Notes: a model not told the origin generated them from the sequence alone. 30,798 nucleotides of DNA from Mariprofundaceae bacterium (GCA_030950835.1 JAUZQU010000140.1:1-30798); one strand, 5' to 3'. Positions 17,601 through 26,300 are shown, counted from the first letter of the stretch. Program-made: numbers and translations.

Positions 17601-20439
17601 AGAGGCTGGCACTGATAATATATGGTACGAATATAATGCAAAAAAATTGCGAGCTACAGAACATGTGAGATTTACTATATCTGACGTTTCTGTCGATGCT
17701 GCAAAATCGCAGACTGTTACTACAACCGATGAAGATGCAACAATTGGGCTCGATAGCGCATTTTGGACATTGTACAGCGCAAACAATGAACAAAGTTTCT
17801 ATGTATGGTACAACATAGACTCAGGCTCTACCGATCCCGCTCCTCTTGGAGTGACATACGGTATCGAGGTTAACATAAGTGCTGCAGACTCAGCTGCATT
17901 GATTGCCACGAACACTAGAGCTGCATTAAACGCTGATTATTACTATAGTATATATTTTGGAACAGCAGTCGGTACTGGTAGCGACATTACATTCACCAAT
18001 GCCGCTATTGGCGACACTAACCCCGCCGCAGACGGAAGTACTGCTACTAACTTTGCATTCGCTATAGATATAGAGGGCCGTGCGCACGGAAGGAACGCAG
18101 GGACAGTGTGGAGGTGGAGGCATAGTGATTCTGGATCGAATATTGTAGCCACAAGTACTGGAAATGGCGCTGTTGCGGTACCAACTACATATACTGAAAA
18201 TGGCACTGTACTTACATCGCGAATAGAAATTTCAGATATAGTATCGGGGACAGCCACCACTCCTAATGAGCTAACATTGGGAACGATAGCTTCTCCAATT
18301 GTACAGGGGGATTTCTACCATCTAACCGCATCCTCAGGCAATACCTATTCTATATGGTTTGGATTAGATGGCAATGCTACAGCACCAACATCAGGCCTAC
18401 ATGTAGGTGCTACGTATCAACTACAGATTGATGTTACCAGCAACGATACGGAAAATGAAATTGTTGATAAAATGATCACAGTACTGAACAATAGCGTAGA
18501 CTTTAATGGCGACTACACAATATTACAGGTACCAGGTATTAGCTTCGCAGATACAAATGAAGGTGATCTACTCCAGCCATACCAGATTGCGGGCTCAAAT
18601 GAGTTTGATCAAGGCGCTACTACATCCAAGTGGAATGCTGGCAATATTGCATTTGATGTTGGCAATGGTCGCGTTGGCGGCTGGCCAATCATTAAAGTTG
18701 ACGCCAACAATAGATTTGTTGATGTTGTAAATCCATTTGGTTCCGCAATGACAAACACAGCTATTGGTAATGGCTTGGTAAAAGTAACACCAACACCGAA
18801 AATAAAATGGAACTTACGTCATATATCTAAAGTTGAGCTAGATAATATAGACACAACAGGTGGCGCTGCTCAAAACATCATTACAACAACAACACCACAT
18901 GGTCTAAAAACTGGTGACGAGTTTAGCATCCTAGACAACTCGCCTGACATAAACGATACCACACTAACTGTATTAGAGGTGCTTACATCTAAAAGAGTGC
19001 GCTATGGTGGACCCGGTGATCCATACACCTCAGGCACAACCACTGGTGGTCATGTCATTAAGACAATGACCAACGCAGCACCTGTTGACAACACAACATA
19101 TAAGGTGGAATTGCTCGGATACAATGATCTTGTTAGAATATCGCACGTTGGTGGATATGCTCCATTATTCTTAGATAGCGGTGTTGCGGTTGATGATTTA
19201 ATCATAATCAATGGGGTTTCATTTCTAAATGCAAACCGTGGAACGTTTAGAGTATTGGGCGTAGATCAAAACTACATCATTATACAGAATCCTGATGCCA
19301 CAGAGGAAATAAACACTATCAATCTATTTAACAATCTAGATACCGCTGTAACATGGACATCGTCAAGCAATGAGATTGTGGGTCTTGAGGGTGATTTTAA
19401 AAATCTATCAATTGGCAACTGGGTGAAGAAGATTGAAGATACAGATAATAAGTACGTACAAATATCTGCTTTTACACTTACAGGTGGCACACCAACAACC
19501 GCAGATCTAGCTACAGTTGTTGAGCTTGTTGATGCGTATAGTGGGACAAGTGCAAGCGCAATCGGTCAATCATTTGACACAGTAAACGGTGTTGGCACAG
19601 GCATTGTACTTCGCGGGCTTGATGATATGTCCATATACGAGGGGGATGGCGTACAGGTTGCTGATGATTTGTTTGTGGATAGTATTACAAATGAAAAATG
19701 GTTCAGTGCCGTAAACACGGGAACATTCGAAGTTGTCGCTTTTGGAACCACTAACAACAATAAACCCTACGTAAGCATTGCAAATAAAACAGGTGCAGCA
19801 GAGACTGGTAGGTTACTGAGTGTCAATGCAGCTGGTTTTGCTGTGCAAGAAGGTGCACCGAACCCATTCAAATCAATACGTCAAGTTGATCACATCACAT
19901 GGGATGAGACAGATGCCAATAAGAAAGTGGTTTCCCTAACCCCTGGCAATAGATCATATAGATACTCACGTACAAATGGTACACAGATTTCACCTATTGG
20001 TAAGTTTGATTACGAAGAAGGCATTGTAGGTGGAATAGACGGGTATAAATATTATACAGGACTTCTACGCACTGTGCAGAGAATTGTTGATGGTTTTGAG
20101 CCTGATCCGATTACATACCCTGGCCGTAGAGCTATCGGTGGTGTTGTTGAGACATTGCCCCCATTGATCAATAGTATTATACTTTCAATCAATGTCACGA
20201 CTAATGAAGGCATAAACCTAAATGAGATTAGTGCTAACATTAAATCAGGTATTATCGATTACGTCGATAATCTTGGTGTTGGTGAAGATGTAATATTAGC
20301 AGAAATCATAGTAACTGTTATGGGTATCACAGGCGTTGAAGCTGCCACAATGAGTATCCCTTCTCCTGAAAATGAACGTGTGGCCATTTCTGATAATCAA
20401 AAAGCTTTTGTCGATCCTAATAATATCTCGATTGCGTAG
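11599..20439 (+). CDS. Giant baseplate J-like (gp6-type) wedge protein
   Basis: Read from the AUC at 11599 the protein has 2,946 residues; from ATG 11641 it has 2,932. Residues 1-95 are the J N-terminus (EILGDMIRKVVAET, then NDINNGSVLLTLLEAAA). At about 264-300 the J core motif appears (GSNIESDGEIRERI, then GTKAAILAAV). The final 130 residues (from nt 20041) are the J C-terminus (YPGRRAIGGVVETLPPL, then GEDVILAEI and a DPNNISIA end). J/gp6 proteins form the ring of dimers that links wedges and triggers contraction, and are usually about 300-660 residues. Here roughly 2,500 residues of beta-rich modules sit between core and C-terminus. They include six copies of a YVWFN-type module and other modules shared with the next two structural genes. 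It is likely present at about 12 copies per virion, by analogy. Confidence 0.85.
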   Translation: MPIIIKTYNEILGDMIRKVVAETSLNDINNGSVLLTLLEAAATVDFENNSAILNVLELLNVDVLRDSDLDSRAADFGLTRNVAQKASGFISISDSTITKRSTGLYQVKSAPISGQTTIFVNDASAWDATGTIYIGRDTPNFEGPINYSSIVDNGTFYSIVLDSALQRDHLISDIVVDAQNTNDRFIPASTVVKIPASSQNPEVLYLVLRDTILPAGEDTINAVSVVAEIGGREYNAGINTIAQFQSEPFTGATCINTIAFTNGSNIESDGEIRERIKSFGSTLARGTKAAILAAVIGVSDNDDGKQVASANITEPPIVGDPSILYIDDGTGFQPSTSGQSVDILLANASGNEEFLQLANYPLPRPEVANAAIGPYVLADGMQIKVLVDGVEEVITFSDESFVNITAASLAEVIVDINSQSSLFKARFTTNSTKILFYPTSHKTETIQVIALSLSDDEALYANSQFKFPTNEFSYIRLYKNSVLLTESSSAASLVTNTLSTWNILNTGNVIISVDNTPAQNQTFTVTDFGGTAFVALSLADWVNAFNTKFAGITAEATASDELRITSNKIGSSSALAITGGSYQDNWFANSDITATGTSSDFQLNRQNGNLRILADITEDDTITAGTSDARGNYISIESQTGIYNVATDGNSRASNFIVNLDANSTVSRSITVTASDVLTLRNYGAGITRITSSSDNTFSPTQPGDFIYITSRGGTGISGAEWIHPDNCGLHKIITKGNHVDVGVDTYIEYVQATVTETGMIADIKTLTFLDQVSTGASDYFVVYDVNGLGWAIALDTTGTDADPTGPVWVATPAARRVKVDITGLSAVAVAAAVETAIDGLTGFTAVITTDDSAADGTMIFTNVNVGSVQDADSFTFDDNLAGSVIAVNSTPGAYGVHTILASEDIQIFKTSEYPQLWQGAFLTTPAAGTVQAIVDSINKDITNITASVYKTNSVKISSSSETDGNITLPVSVSNATTVFKTAQERQVGNPSHVAHKVTNKDAFTFFKRTTPTDVAAGGTANREVWLGRHTYGDQNSVLLAAAAPNTVYTSGYSESISASIFDESIADSDDMVFFLSGNNKRQYRSIKEILASNFIGTQQARPRTLLDHVPTDEVGLARPLQLHPNDSIVLIVDQDAVAKTIDIPLSRAGIINTDVAVSADVFSATDLDGEGGVGFDDTQVWGTATNNTDFKNYALWMRARNWYSTEGAPVGPNSSNTTQGSMIVRAGEYGPHGENLRFKIEYPSAANSTNSVSHQNKGASSTTTYFFGSGAGRTTGVTSGSGVKIYDVSGVTTYAGYTFGITRYEFIATGLDFSTVLIGDVIGISADVGFNHVDNTGSYRILGVNDVDGDRWVDVYNPDAILSTVGYKERTEITTSADGSVKEVTQIVADTFVNTADGEYFDLNTQGGTGYRVWMDKAGDMSGVPASGGRTLATVNIFGLTTAAQVGDATATVINGLAAGSHYTCPPTATGTILATDNSYGTATNADGTGIPTGSWVISTSVQGGGSLIDGEYFLIYDITGLVCVWFNVSGGAIQPAVGANRYLEITAVNEGDPALLVGNAIANILDGDSKYSAVNVAGVVTVTDADVGVRTDATLSTGYTSAGATVVILQDGIDDGAEIILLPSLLNIFPLENTDVASIVSSVNTGQLLKLIAVGDDARLITKATRDDVYTPAGAGNYSTSLGYGHAPDPGFKESTSITAVADSGGSLDGVYFILPDGAGTTVAFWYDINNSGTVEPAHGAPRSVEITSVVTNDNAFQVAQKTAIAINADADFTCSNTDGFTETELFAIDTTIGEHSSVLSAGTSGFTLQQERAGTDGSSGANEYISLYDGINWIQSFQNANPHFILKDSMLLQGVPDATTYAIDNNPNDDIAELGEQFKLVPTTPSNIYHHFTQKALSQLPIIANVDYTDLKRKIQIKSKELGSDGSIEIVGGNANASTFSIFGESQIVNNDDIDYLTVKISAFPDTLSKGDLVELTNLNTTQRLSRTESSDSIDVSTEAGTDNIWYEYNAKKLRATEHVRFTISDVSVDAAKSQTVTTTDEDATIGLDSAFWTLYSANNEQSFYVWYNIDSGSTDPAPLGVTYGIEVNISAADSAALIATNTRAALNADYYYSIYFGTAVGTGSDITFTNAAIGDTNPAADGSTATNFAFAIDIEGRAHGRNAGTVWRWRHSDSGSNIVATSTGNGAVAVPTTYTENGTVLTSRIEISDIVSGTATTPNELTLGTIASPIVQGDFYHLTASSGNTYSIWFGLDGNATAPTSGLHVGATYQLQIDVTSNDTENEIVDKMITVLNNSVDFNGDYTILQVPGISFADTNEGDLLQPYQIAGSNEFDQGATTSKWNAGNIAFDVGNGRVGGWPIIKVDANNRFVDVVNPFGSAMTNTAIGNGLVKVTPTPKIKWNLRHISKVELDNIDTTGGAAQNIITTTTPHGLKTGDEFSILDNSPDINDTTLTVLEVLTSKRVRYGGPGDPYTSGTTTGGHVIKTMTNAAPVDNTTYKVELLGYNDLVRISHVGGYAPLFLDSGVAVDDLIIINGVSFLNANRGTFRVLGVDQNYIIIQNPDATEEINTINLFNNLDTAVTWTSSSNEIVGLEGDFKNLSIGNWVKKIEDTDNKYVQISAFTLTGGTPTTADLATVVELVDAYSGTSASAIGQSFDTVNGVGTGIVLRGLDDMSIYEGDGVQVADDLFVDSITNEKWFSAVNTGTFEVVAFGTTNNNKPYVSIANKTGAAETGRLLSVNAAGFAVQEGAPNPFKSIRQVDHITWDETDANKKVVSLTPGNRSYRYSRTNGTQISPIGKFDYEEGIVGGIDGYKYYTGLLRTVQRIVDGFEPDPITYPGRRAIGGVVETLPPLINSIILSINVTTNEGINLNEISANIKSGIIDYVDNLGVGEDVILAEIIVTVMGITGVEAATMSIPSPENERVAISDNQKAFVDPNNISIA
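13921..18545 (+). repeat. Six copies of a ~100-residue beta module inside the J protein
   Basis: Copies lie at about 13921-14280, 15790-16059, 16129-16446, 16729-17040, 17788-18075 and 18304-18545. The pattern is a first strand with YF or FY, a G-x-YxVWFNV or IWFGL strand, a Pro near x-DP-x3-G, then IEVxI, a helix with A-x2-VA-x3-AAI, a VTVTN strand and a closing G-x3-TDA. Examples of the second strand are VCVWFNVSGG, VAFWYDINNSG, FYVWYNIDSG and YSIWFGLDG. The copies are strongly diverged at DNA level. The function is unknown; they probably act as spacer or decoration domains. Confidence 0.7.
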
Positions 20440-20448
20440 GAATAGCTT

Positions 20449-22935
20449 ATGTATAACAAGACCAAGACAGATAGAATACATGATCTTATACCAAAGGTGT
20501 TCAAGACCAGAACCAATCCTAATTGGAAGGCAATGGTTGAGGCATATGGTGATTCGGACGAATTCCTATCTGAATTAATTCAAGAGGTCAGGAAACAATT
20601 CTTTATTAAGACTGCATCGAGTTCGTATATTGATCGTCTAGGTGCTAATGTTAAAGTATCTAGACCAAGACTTGTTGGTATGGATGATGCTTCATTCAGA
20701 GACTATGTTCCTGTATTAGCTTATCAACCAAAGCAGGTAAAGCTTGTGATTGATAAGCTTTTAGATATCTTCTTCTTTAAAGAGTCAACAACAACCTTTA
20801 TTCAATCTAACTCGTTTGAAAACTTTACAATTAAAGATGGTTGGGCATTGGATATATCTGTTGATAGTGTCTATGATGAGCGTATTATATTCAAAGCTGA
20901 TGACTTTACTGATATATTAAACGCGAGCGCAGACGAGGTAGTGGGTGCTTATAATCGACAGGCAGAACATACTTTTGCTGTTGTATTTGATGATAGAATT
21001 AAAAAGCAGAAGTTTATACGCATCTTCTCTCAAACTGTTGGTGCAAAAGGCTCCATAGAAATAGCAGGCGGACTAGCGAATAAAGCTTTGCAGTTTAGTG
21101 GCTACAACGACAACGCAGGCAGTAAAGCAAACACATCATGGACTATAACAAAAACCGGTGATACCATGACGTTCACATTCCTTGCAGGTGATAGTGCCGG
21201 AATATCCAACATACAACTTGGAGATGTGGCTATTATCAACACACCTAGCAATGAAGGGTCTTTTGTTGTTACTGATGTTAATGCCGGTGCAAACTCATTT
21301 TCATATGTTAACGTGTTTGGTGCAGCAGGTGTTCATAATCATACAGGTTTAGACACCTTCGTCAATTTTCTTACACCTGAAAAGACCGTAATTTATACTA
21401 AAAATAACCGTGCGGTAACATGGGAAGTAACCCCGGGCGAAATCATTATAGAGATGCCTGCGTCTCCACCTGTTGTAAAAAGAGATCTAAAAGGATCTGC
21501 GCATATCAATTCTGAAATACGCACAATGCAAAGTCGCGATAGTGCATCTGTCATGACTCTTGACAATACATTGGGTTTTCCAACTGCTGGAAAGTTTTTA
21601 CTACAACAGCAGCAGGCGATTGTCAGTAGAATATCAACACCCATCGCTGAAGAGACAGTCACGACACTGCTTGGCACAAGGTTTGATAAAAAAGAAATAT
21701 TCAAATACACAGGCATCTCAGGGTCGCAATTGACTGGTATTACACCGGACTTACCTGAAGTAGCTCAGAATTATCAATCTGATATTATATCCTCTACAAG
21801 GACAGGTGCCGATACCACCACAGTAACCACAGCAACTGCGCATGGGTTTAATGTTGGCGAGGCAGTTGCTATTCAAGATACTCAAGAGAGCGTCCAGGTG
21901 GATGTTTTATTAGCAGATACCCCTACGATTGTGGCAACTAAGACTGCAGCAATATTAGCAACATTGTCTGACTTTGGGGCTATTAGTGCAGTTGCAGATG
22001 TTACGCTAACAGCAGCTGAAAACGGCAATACCACCGATACAAATGACGTAGACTCTGGTGTTACAATTGGTGTTGTAGATGGTACAACAGGTACTCCAGA
22101 GGTATCTACCATTACCTGCCTAGCAGCCTCAACCTATGATGTTGCAGGCAGCGGACTTCGTTTCAATATCTGGTCAGGTGATGGTGAAAGATCTTACTAT
22201 GTTTGGTATAATGTAACAGATGGTGCAAACACTCAGAGTAACCCTGTGCTATCTGTAACTGTTGATGGCACATCGGTCATCTCTGAAGTTCCTTCACTCA
22301 CTTCATTCAAATATATATCAATTGGAGATGATGGTACATCAACAGGCGGAACAGCTCGCGTTGAACGAGTGGCAATGGCAAACACAGGATCATTAGTACA
22401 CCTAAGCACTAGCAATATAGATACTGGTATTACTGGGCCCTATGTTTGGGATCTAGGTGCTGCTTTTGTATTGAGTTCGCTAATTAGTAAAATACAGGTG
22501 GAAATAAATGCAGGGCAGAATGTTAGAACCCTGCCAATTACAACTGTAAACAACATTCCAGATGAAGAGGGGTTTATCATATTCGATTATGGTACCGAGT
22601 TTGAAGAAGGCCCTGTTAGGTACCTATTCAAACCTACAGATGCATCAATGCAGCTTGATCCGGCATACATATTCCAATTTAACCACACTGTGGGGTCAAG
22701 TGTGACAGTAATTAGAAACCGTGGACCTATTGTAATGAGTGGTGCGGGTCTAGAATACTCACCATATGTTACAGATCCAGCAATTGCACGAATAGTGCTT
22801 CAAGATTTAATCCAGGAAGTTAAGTCTGTAGGTATTTTCCTAGAGTTCCTTATTAGATTTCCTGAACAGCTGTATGCCACACTGGATGTGTATAAAAGTG
22901 GCAATAAAGATTTGTGGCCTGTGGAACAAAGTTAA
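20449..22935 (+). CDS. Tail protein I-like baseplate protein with inserted modules
   Basis: This 828-residue protein follows J after nine bases with AGGA before ATG. The first 110 residues (DLIPKVFKTRTNPNW, YIDRLGANVKVSRPR, then DDASFRDYV) have the layout of tail protein I of P2/Mu-type phages: a helical start, an LD-x-LG turn, an R-rich strand, then D-x2-FR. The order J-I supports this. Gp7 fills the wedge role in T4. The middle holds modules also found in J, such as GSIEIAGGLAN at about nt 21052 against GSIEIVGGNAN at about nt 17380. The C-terminus (from nt 22760, VLQDLIQEVKSVGIFLEFL) is helical. At 21892-22245 a YVWYN-type module is present with its halves in reversed order. At 828 residues it is much longer than P2 I (about 180), mainly through these insertions. 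Confidence 0.6.
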   Translation: MYNKTKTDRIHDLIPKVFKTRTNPNWKAMVEAYGDSDEFLSELIQEVRKQFFIKTASSSYIDRLGANVKVSRPRLVGMDDASFRDYVPVLAYQPKQVKLVIDKLLDIFFFKESTTTFIQSNSFENFTIKDGWALDISVDSVYDERIIFKADDFTDILNASADEVVGAYNRQAEHTFAVVFDDRIKKQKFIRIFSQTVGAKGSIEIAGGLANKALQFSGYNDNAGSKANTSWTITKTGDTMTFTFLAGDSAGISNIQLGDVAIINTPSNEGSFVVTDVNAGANSFSYVNVFGAAGVHNHTGLDTFVNFLTPEKTVIYTKNNRAVTWEVTPGEIIIEMPASPPVVKRDLKGSAHINSEIRTMQSRDSASVMTLDNTLGFPTAGKFLLQQQQAIVSRISTPIAEETVTTLLGTRFDKKEIFKYTGISGSQLTGITPDLPEVAQNYQSDIISSTRTGADTTTVTTATAHGFNVGEAVAIQDTQESVQVDVLLADTPTIVATKTAAILATLSDFGAISAVADVTLTAAENGNTTDTNDVDSGVTIGVVDGTTGTPEVSTITCLAASTYDVAGSGLRFNIWSGDGERSYYVWYNVTDGANTQSNPVLSVTVDGTSVISEVPSLTSFKYISIGDDGTSTGGTARVERVAMANTGSLVHLSTSNIDTGITGPYVWDLGAAFVLSSLISKIQVEINAGQNVRTLPITTVNNIPDEEGFIIFDYGTEFEEGPVRYLFKPTDASMQLDPAYIFQFNHTVGSSVTVIRNRGPIVMSGAGLEYSPYVTDPAIARIVLQDLIQEVKSVGIFLEFLIRFPEQLYATLDVYKSGNKDLWPVEQS
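21892..22245 (+). repeat. YVWYN-type module with swapped halves nested in another domain
   Basis: The segment normally second (VDVLLADTPTIVATKTAAIL, then VTLTAAENGNTTD and a GTTG end) occupies 21892-22092. The segment normally first (SGLRFNIWSG, then RSYYVWYNVTDG) follows at about 22144-22245. The whole unit interrupts a domain starting TATAHGFNVGEAVAIQDT (nt 21826-21879) and resuming DGTSVISEVPSLTSFKYISI (from nt 22264). That host domain resembles TTTPHGLKTGDEF with LTVLEV and TGG in J (nt about 18890-19060). Confidence 0.6.
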
Positions 22936-22955
22936 TATCTGACTGATGAGGCCTA

Positions 22956-22964
22956 TGGTATAAT
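22956..22964 (+). promoter_or_regulatory. Candidate extended -10 promoter
   Basis: TGGTATAAT at 22956-22964 is a perfect TG-N-TATAAT extended -10 element in the only gap between the tail protein I-like gene and the fiber group. No -35 is evident, which extended -10 promoters do not strictly need. Transcription would begin near 22971, about 27 bases before the ATG at 22998. It could separately drive the small gene and the fiber genes. Confidence 0.4.
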
Positions 22965-22997
22965 ATTAACTAGCAACACCTAATATTTAGGATGAAT

Positions 22998-23336
22998 ATG
23001 CCAGATACAGATAAAAAACGCAGCACTTGCAAACCCCGCAGTAAAGATTGCGTGCCATTGCATAAATATGGTAGCAGTAAGCTGACTAGTGATGTATATG
23101 TGCAATACACTAATCAGCGCGAACCATCATCTTATTGCGAATACGAGCAAAGCAACACCCATTGGTACTGGGGTAAGAAAGTATGGCATCTCGTTCCCAA
23201 TTCGTGGTCTACATATGAATCGTGCAATGATGAGTTTAAAAAAAGCTGGGCACTAGACAATCTTCAACCAATGTGGTGGGAAGACAATCTTACTGAAAAT
23301 AACAAATATATTGGAGGTGTACCATCGCTGTATTAG
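22998..23336 (+). CDS. Cys/Trp-rich small protein of unknown function
   Basis: I do not recognise this 112-residue protein. ATG 22998 is chosen because AGG at 22989-22991 lies six bases upstream; an in-frame ATG at 22992 would overlap that ribosome-binding site. The N-terminus is basic and Lys/Arg-rich with C11 and C18; C47 and C76 follow. Seven Trp residues cluster from 56 to 94 (HWYWGKKVWHLVPNSW and PMWWED). There is no signal peptide or membrane segment. The aromatic, Cys-paired composition suggests a compact domain that may bind metal or sugar, but that is speculation. The gene contains the fiber gene's GGAGG and overlaps its AUC start by 13 bases, so the two are probably coupled in translation. 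Confidence 0.6.
   Translation: MPDTDKKRSTCKPRSKDCVPLHKYGSSKLTSDVYVQYTNQREPSSYCEYEQSNTHWYWGKKVWHLVPNSWSTYESCNDEFKKSWALDNLQPMWWEDNLTENNKYIGGVPSLY
23313..23326 (+). promoter_or_regulatory. Ribosome-binding site with AUC start codon of the fiber gene
   Basis: GGAGG at 23313-23317 lies six bases before ATC at 23324-23326. In this frame a TAA stop lies at 23300-23302, and no ATG, GTG or TTG follows until TTG 23372, which has no properly spaced ribosome-binding site. The codons between encode (M)AVLGRVLIGSSERVD, a typical structural-protein N-terminus that flows straight into LTDLLSIDSF. Confidence 0.75.
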
Positions 23337-26300
23337 GCCGTGTCCTCATCGGAAGTTCCGAACGTGTTGATTTGACTGACCTTTTATCAATTGATAGTTT
23401 TACTGCAGCAGACTTTAAATTCTTGTTGCAGAGTTTTGTAGGTAGCGATACCCCATATGTGTTGGCGGGTTGTCAAGTTAGCAATCCTGGCGATGCGATT
23501 GGTACAGAATCAGTAGCCATTAACATACACGAGAGTGTTGTGTATCACCCCACATCTACTGCTGGGCCATTCTTTTATGGCCTCGAAGAAGGTAACGCTA
23601 ACGCTGCTCCACTTATTCCAGAACTAAGAAAAAACGCAACTAACTTTGTTTACTTAACTTTTGACACTTTCGATACAGCTCAAGACTCTAGGGCATTCTG
23701 GGATCCTGATCAGAACGGTGGTAGCGGTAGTGAGTTTAGTCAAGATGTTAATACAGAATCTGTTTTAAAGCTTGAAGTAGGGGTGTCTGTAGCGACATTC
23801 CCTGAAGGCACTATCCCTATCGCTAAAATAGTCTTGAATGCTTCTGTTATTACAAGTATTCAAGACTCTAGGAATATGATGTTCAGACTTGGTACTGGTG
23901 GTGTTTCACCTGATCCATTTAGCAACTTTGATTTCAGAAGCCTACCTAACGCAACATATCAGCGCTCAGAGCCATCTACAACTATGAGCTCAAGCACTTC
24001 TTCAAACGCTTTCCAAGGTGGCGATAAGAACATATTCACTTTCAAAGAGTGGATGGATGTTGTAATGACCAAGATTAAGGAGCTCGGTGATACTACCTAT
24101 TGGTATGAATCAGCTTCTGCAGGTGGTGGTTCAAGCACCGCTTCTGTAAGTACAAACTTCCTAAAATCCAAAGGTCAATGGATTCACTCTGATGCAATAC
24201 CCGGCCAAGTTGAGTTCACAGAAGACATTGCTTCAGTCAACCTTATAGATCCTAGAAGTATCATATTCAGAGCAAGTACCAAATCTCTGAATGACGATCA
24301 AGTTCTTTATGCTGACTTGATCGATGGGGCTGAAATCAATACAGCAGGGGATTCAGTTGATTGGGTTAATAATGGTTACTTTATATCATTTGCCTCTGCA
24401 GGCCGATTCGCAAACCTATCAAAAGGTGACTGGATCAAAAAGAAGACTGATACCAATGATAAGTGGTTGAGGGTTGAGGAGTTCTTTACTGGTGTCGGTG
24501 GCGGTGGATCTGTTGGTACACCCACCAATGCACTATCTATTCTATTAAGCGACGCATATCAAGGAAGTACTACTGCTTCCGGAGCGTCTGCTGAATACAC
24601 AAAAGGTGTATATGGCAGCTCTGAAGTCAGTATTGCAAATCGTGGCTCAACAGCACTACAGTCTTTAACTGGAACATTCTTTTGGCTCGCTGCTAGAAGT
24701 GATGTGATACATACTATTTCTAATATCACATCAACCACACTTGTAATTGACACAATTACTGAAGCCGATGGCATTCGCGCTAGATGTTATGACGCATCTG
24801 GCCATGGGCTTGAAGACGGATACCGAATCACAATTGGCGCGGGTGCTTATGCTGGAACACACAAGGTTGAAGTAGAGGATGCAGGGGTATTCTATATCAC
24901 CACTACAGCAACTGGCGATGAAGCAGCTGTATCAGCATTCTATGGCATAGCTACAATGACCATACGTCAATCTGATGATGATAATGGTGGCGGTAAAATA
25001 TATACAGGCATAGATTTAGAATCAGACACACATAACTTCGACAATGATCAATCTATTATTATCAGCAACACCACCAACTACAACGGCACATTCCTAATAA
25101 CTGTTCCACCTACGACTGTTACTGATTTTGCTAAAAAAATACAAATAGCATTACCTTCCGCTCCGGCTTTAGAAAATGCTGGTTCTGCAACACTACCTCG
25201 TATGAGTGTTCGTGATGAATTTGGTATTACTAAAATTGTTCAGGGTCAATCAACTGCTATTGGTGATGGTACTGCTGATACATTAAAGCAATACATTGGC
25301 TGGACAGGCTCATCTATACCTGACTACTTCACATCCCTTAATGGGTCTGGATATAATGCTAAAGACGGCATGTCGAATTACAACACTGATGCTTCTGACA
25401 ATCTAACCACACGAGCTGCTAAATTAACAGCTATGATGGCTGATCGAATTCAGGATCGTGGTTTGATGTTTGATGGTATAACTACTATTACAAACACAGC
25501 TGGCACTAGCATTGCAGCATCTGCAACAATTGATCTTATCAAACCGGGATCAACCTCACAGACCATAACACTGACCACAGGGTCTATCATTGCCAATTCA
25601 GCAGTGGTGGTTACCATGAATCGCAATGGTTCCGGTGCGATAGCTACAAGTGTTGAGCCTCTTAACAACAACTTCACATTAGAAGAAAACAAGCTAATTC
25701 TGTTTTACAGACTTGGCACCACAGATATCTACACCTGGGACGGGATGATCATCCCAGCAGGCGAAACACACACTTACGGTGAAAGACTACGACCTCGCCT
25801 GCATACTGAACAGGATAGAATGTTTCAGTTAATAAAAGGCGGAACCTGGAGCTGGGATGCAACTGTCGGTGGTGGTACATTAACATGGGATGCAAACGCA
25901 TTCATTCAAATTCCCGGTATAGCAGATGCATCGAACCAGATCGACGCAGGTAGTCAAGCTAACTTCGCTGACGGCAACATCCTCACCCTCACAATAGAGC
26001 GAACAACAGGTGTAAATAGCTTAGCTGTTACAAATTCAGCGGTTACTGCAGCCACATTGACAGAAGACACGGTTGTATTAGCTCGTCGAGTTGGTACGTC
26101 GATAATTATTGGCGATCTTATTGGATTGAGGGACGGCGAATCTTCTGACTTAATCGAAGATGCCACAGATCAGACCCAACGAGATATGCAACAGAATCTC
26201 AATGCTAAGCTGATTGCTGGTGGAATATGGTCTTGGGATCTTGGGACATCAACATTAACATGGGATGCAGACGCGTTCATTCAAATTCCTGGTGTAGCGG

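Noticed and set aside
22992..22994. ATG 22992 as the start of the Cys/Trp-rich gene
   Set aside because: It overlaps the AGGA that best serves ATG 22998.
23372..23374. TTG 23372 as the fiber start
   Set aside because: No properly spaced ribosome-binding site precedes it, and it would drop a typical N-terminus (AVLGRVLIG...) directly downstream of a GGAGG/ATC pair.
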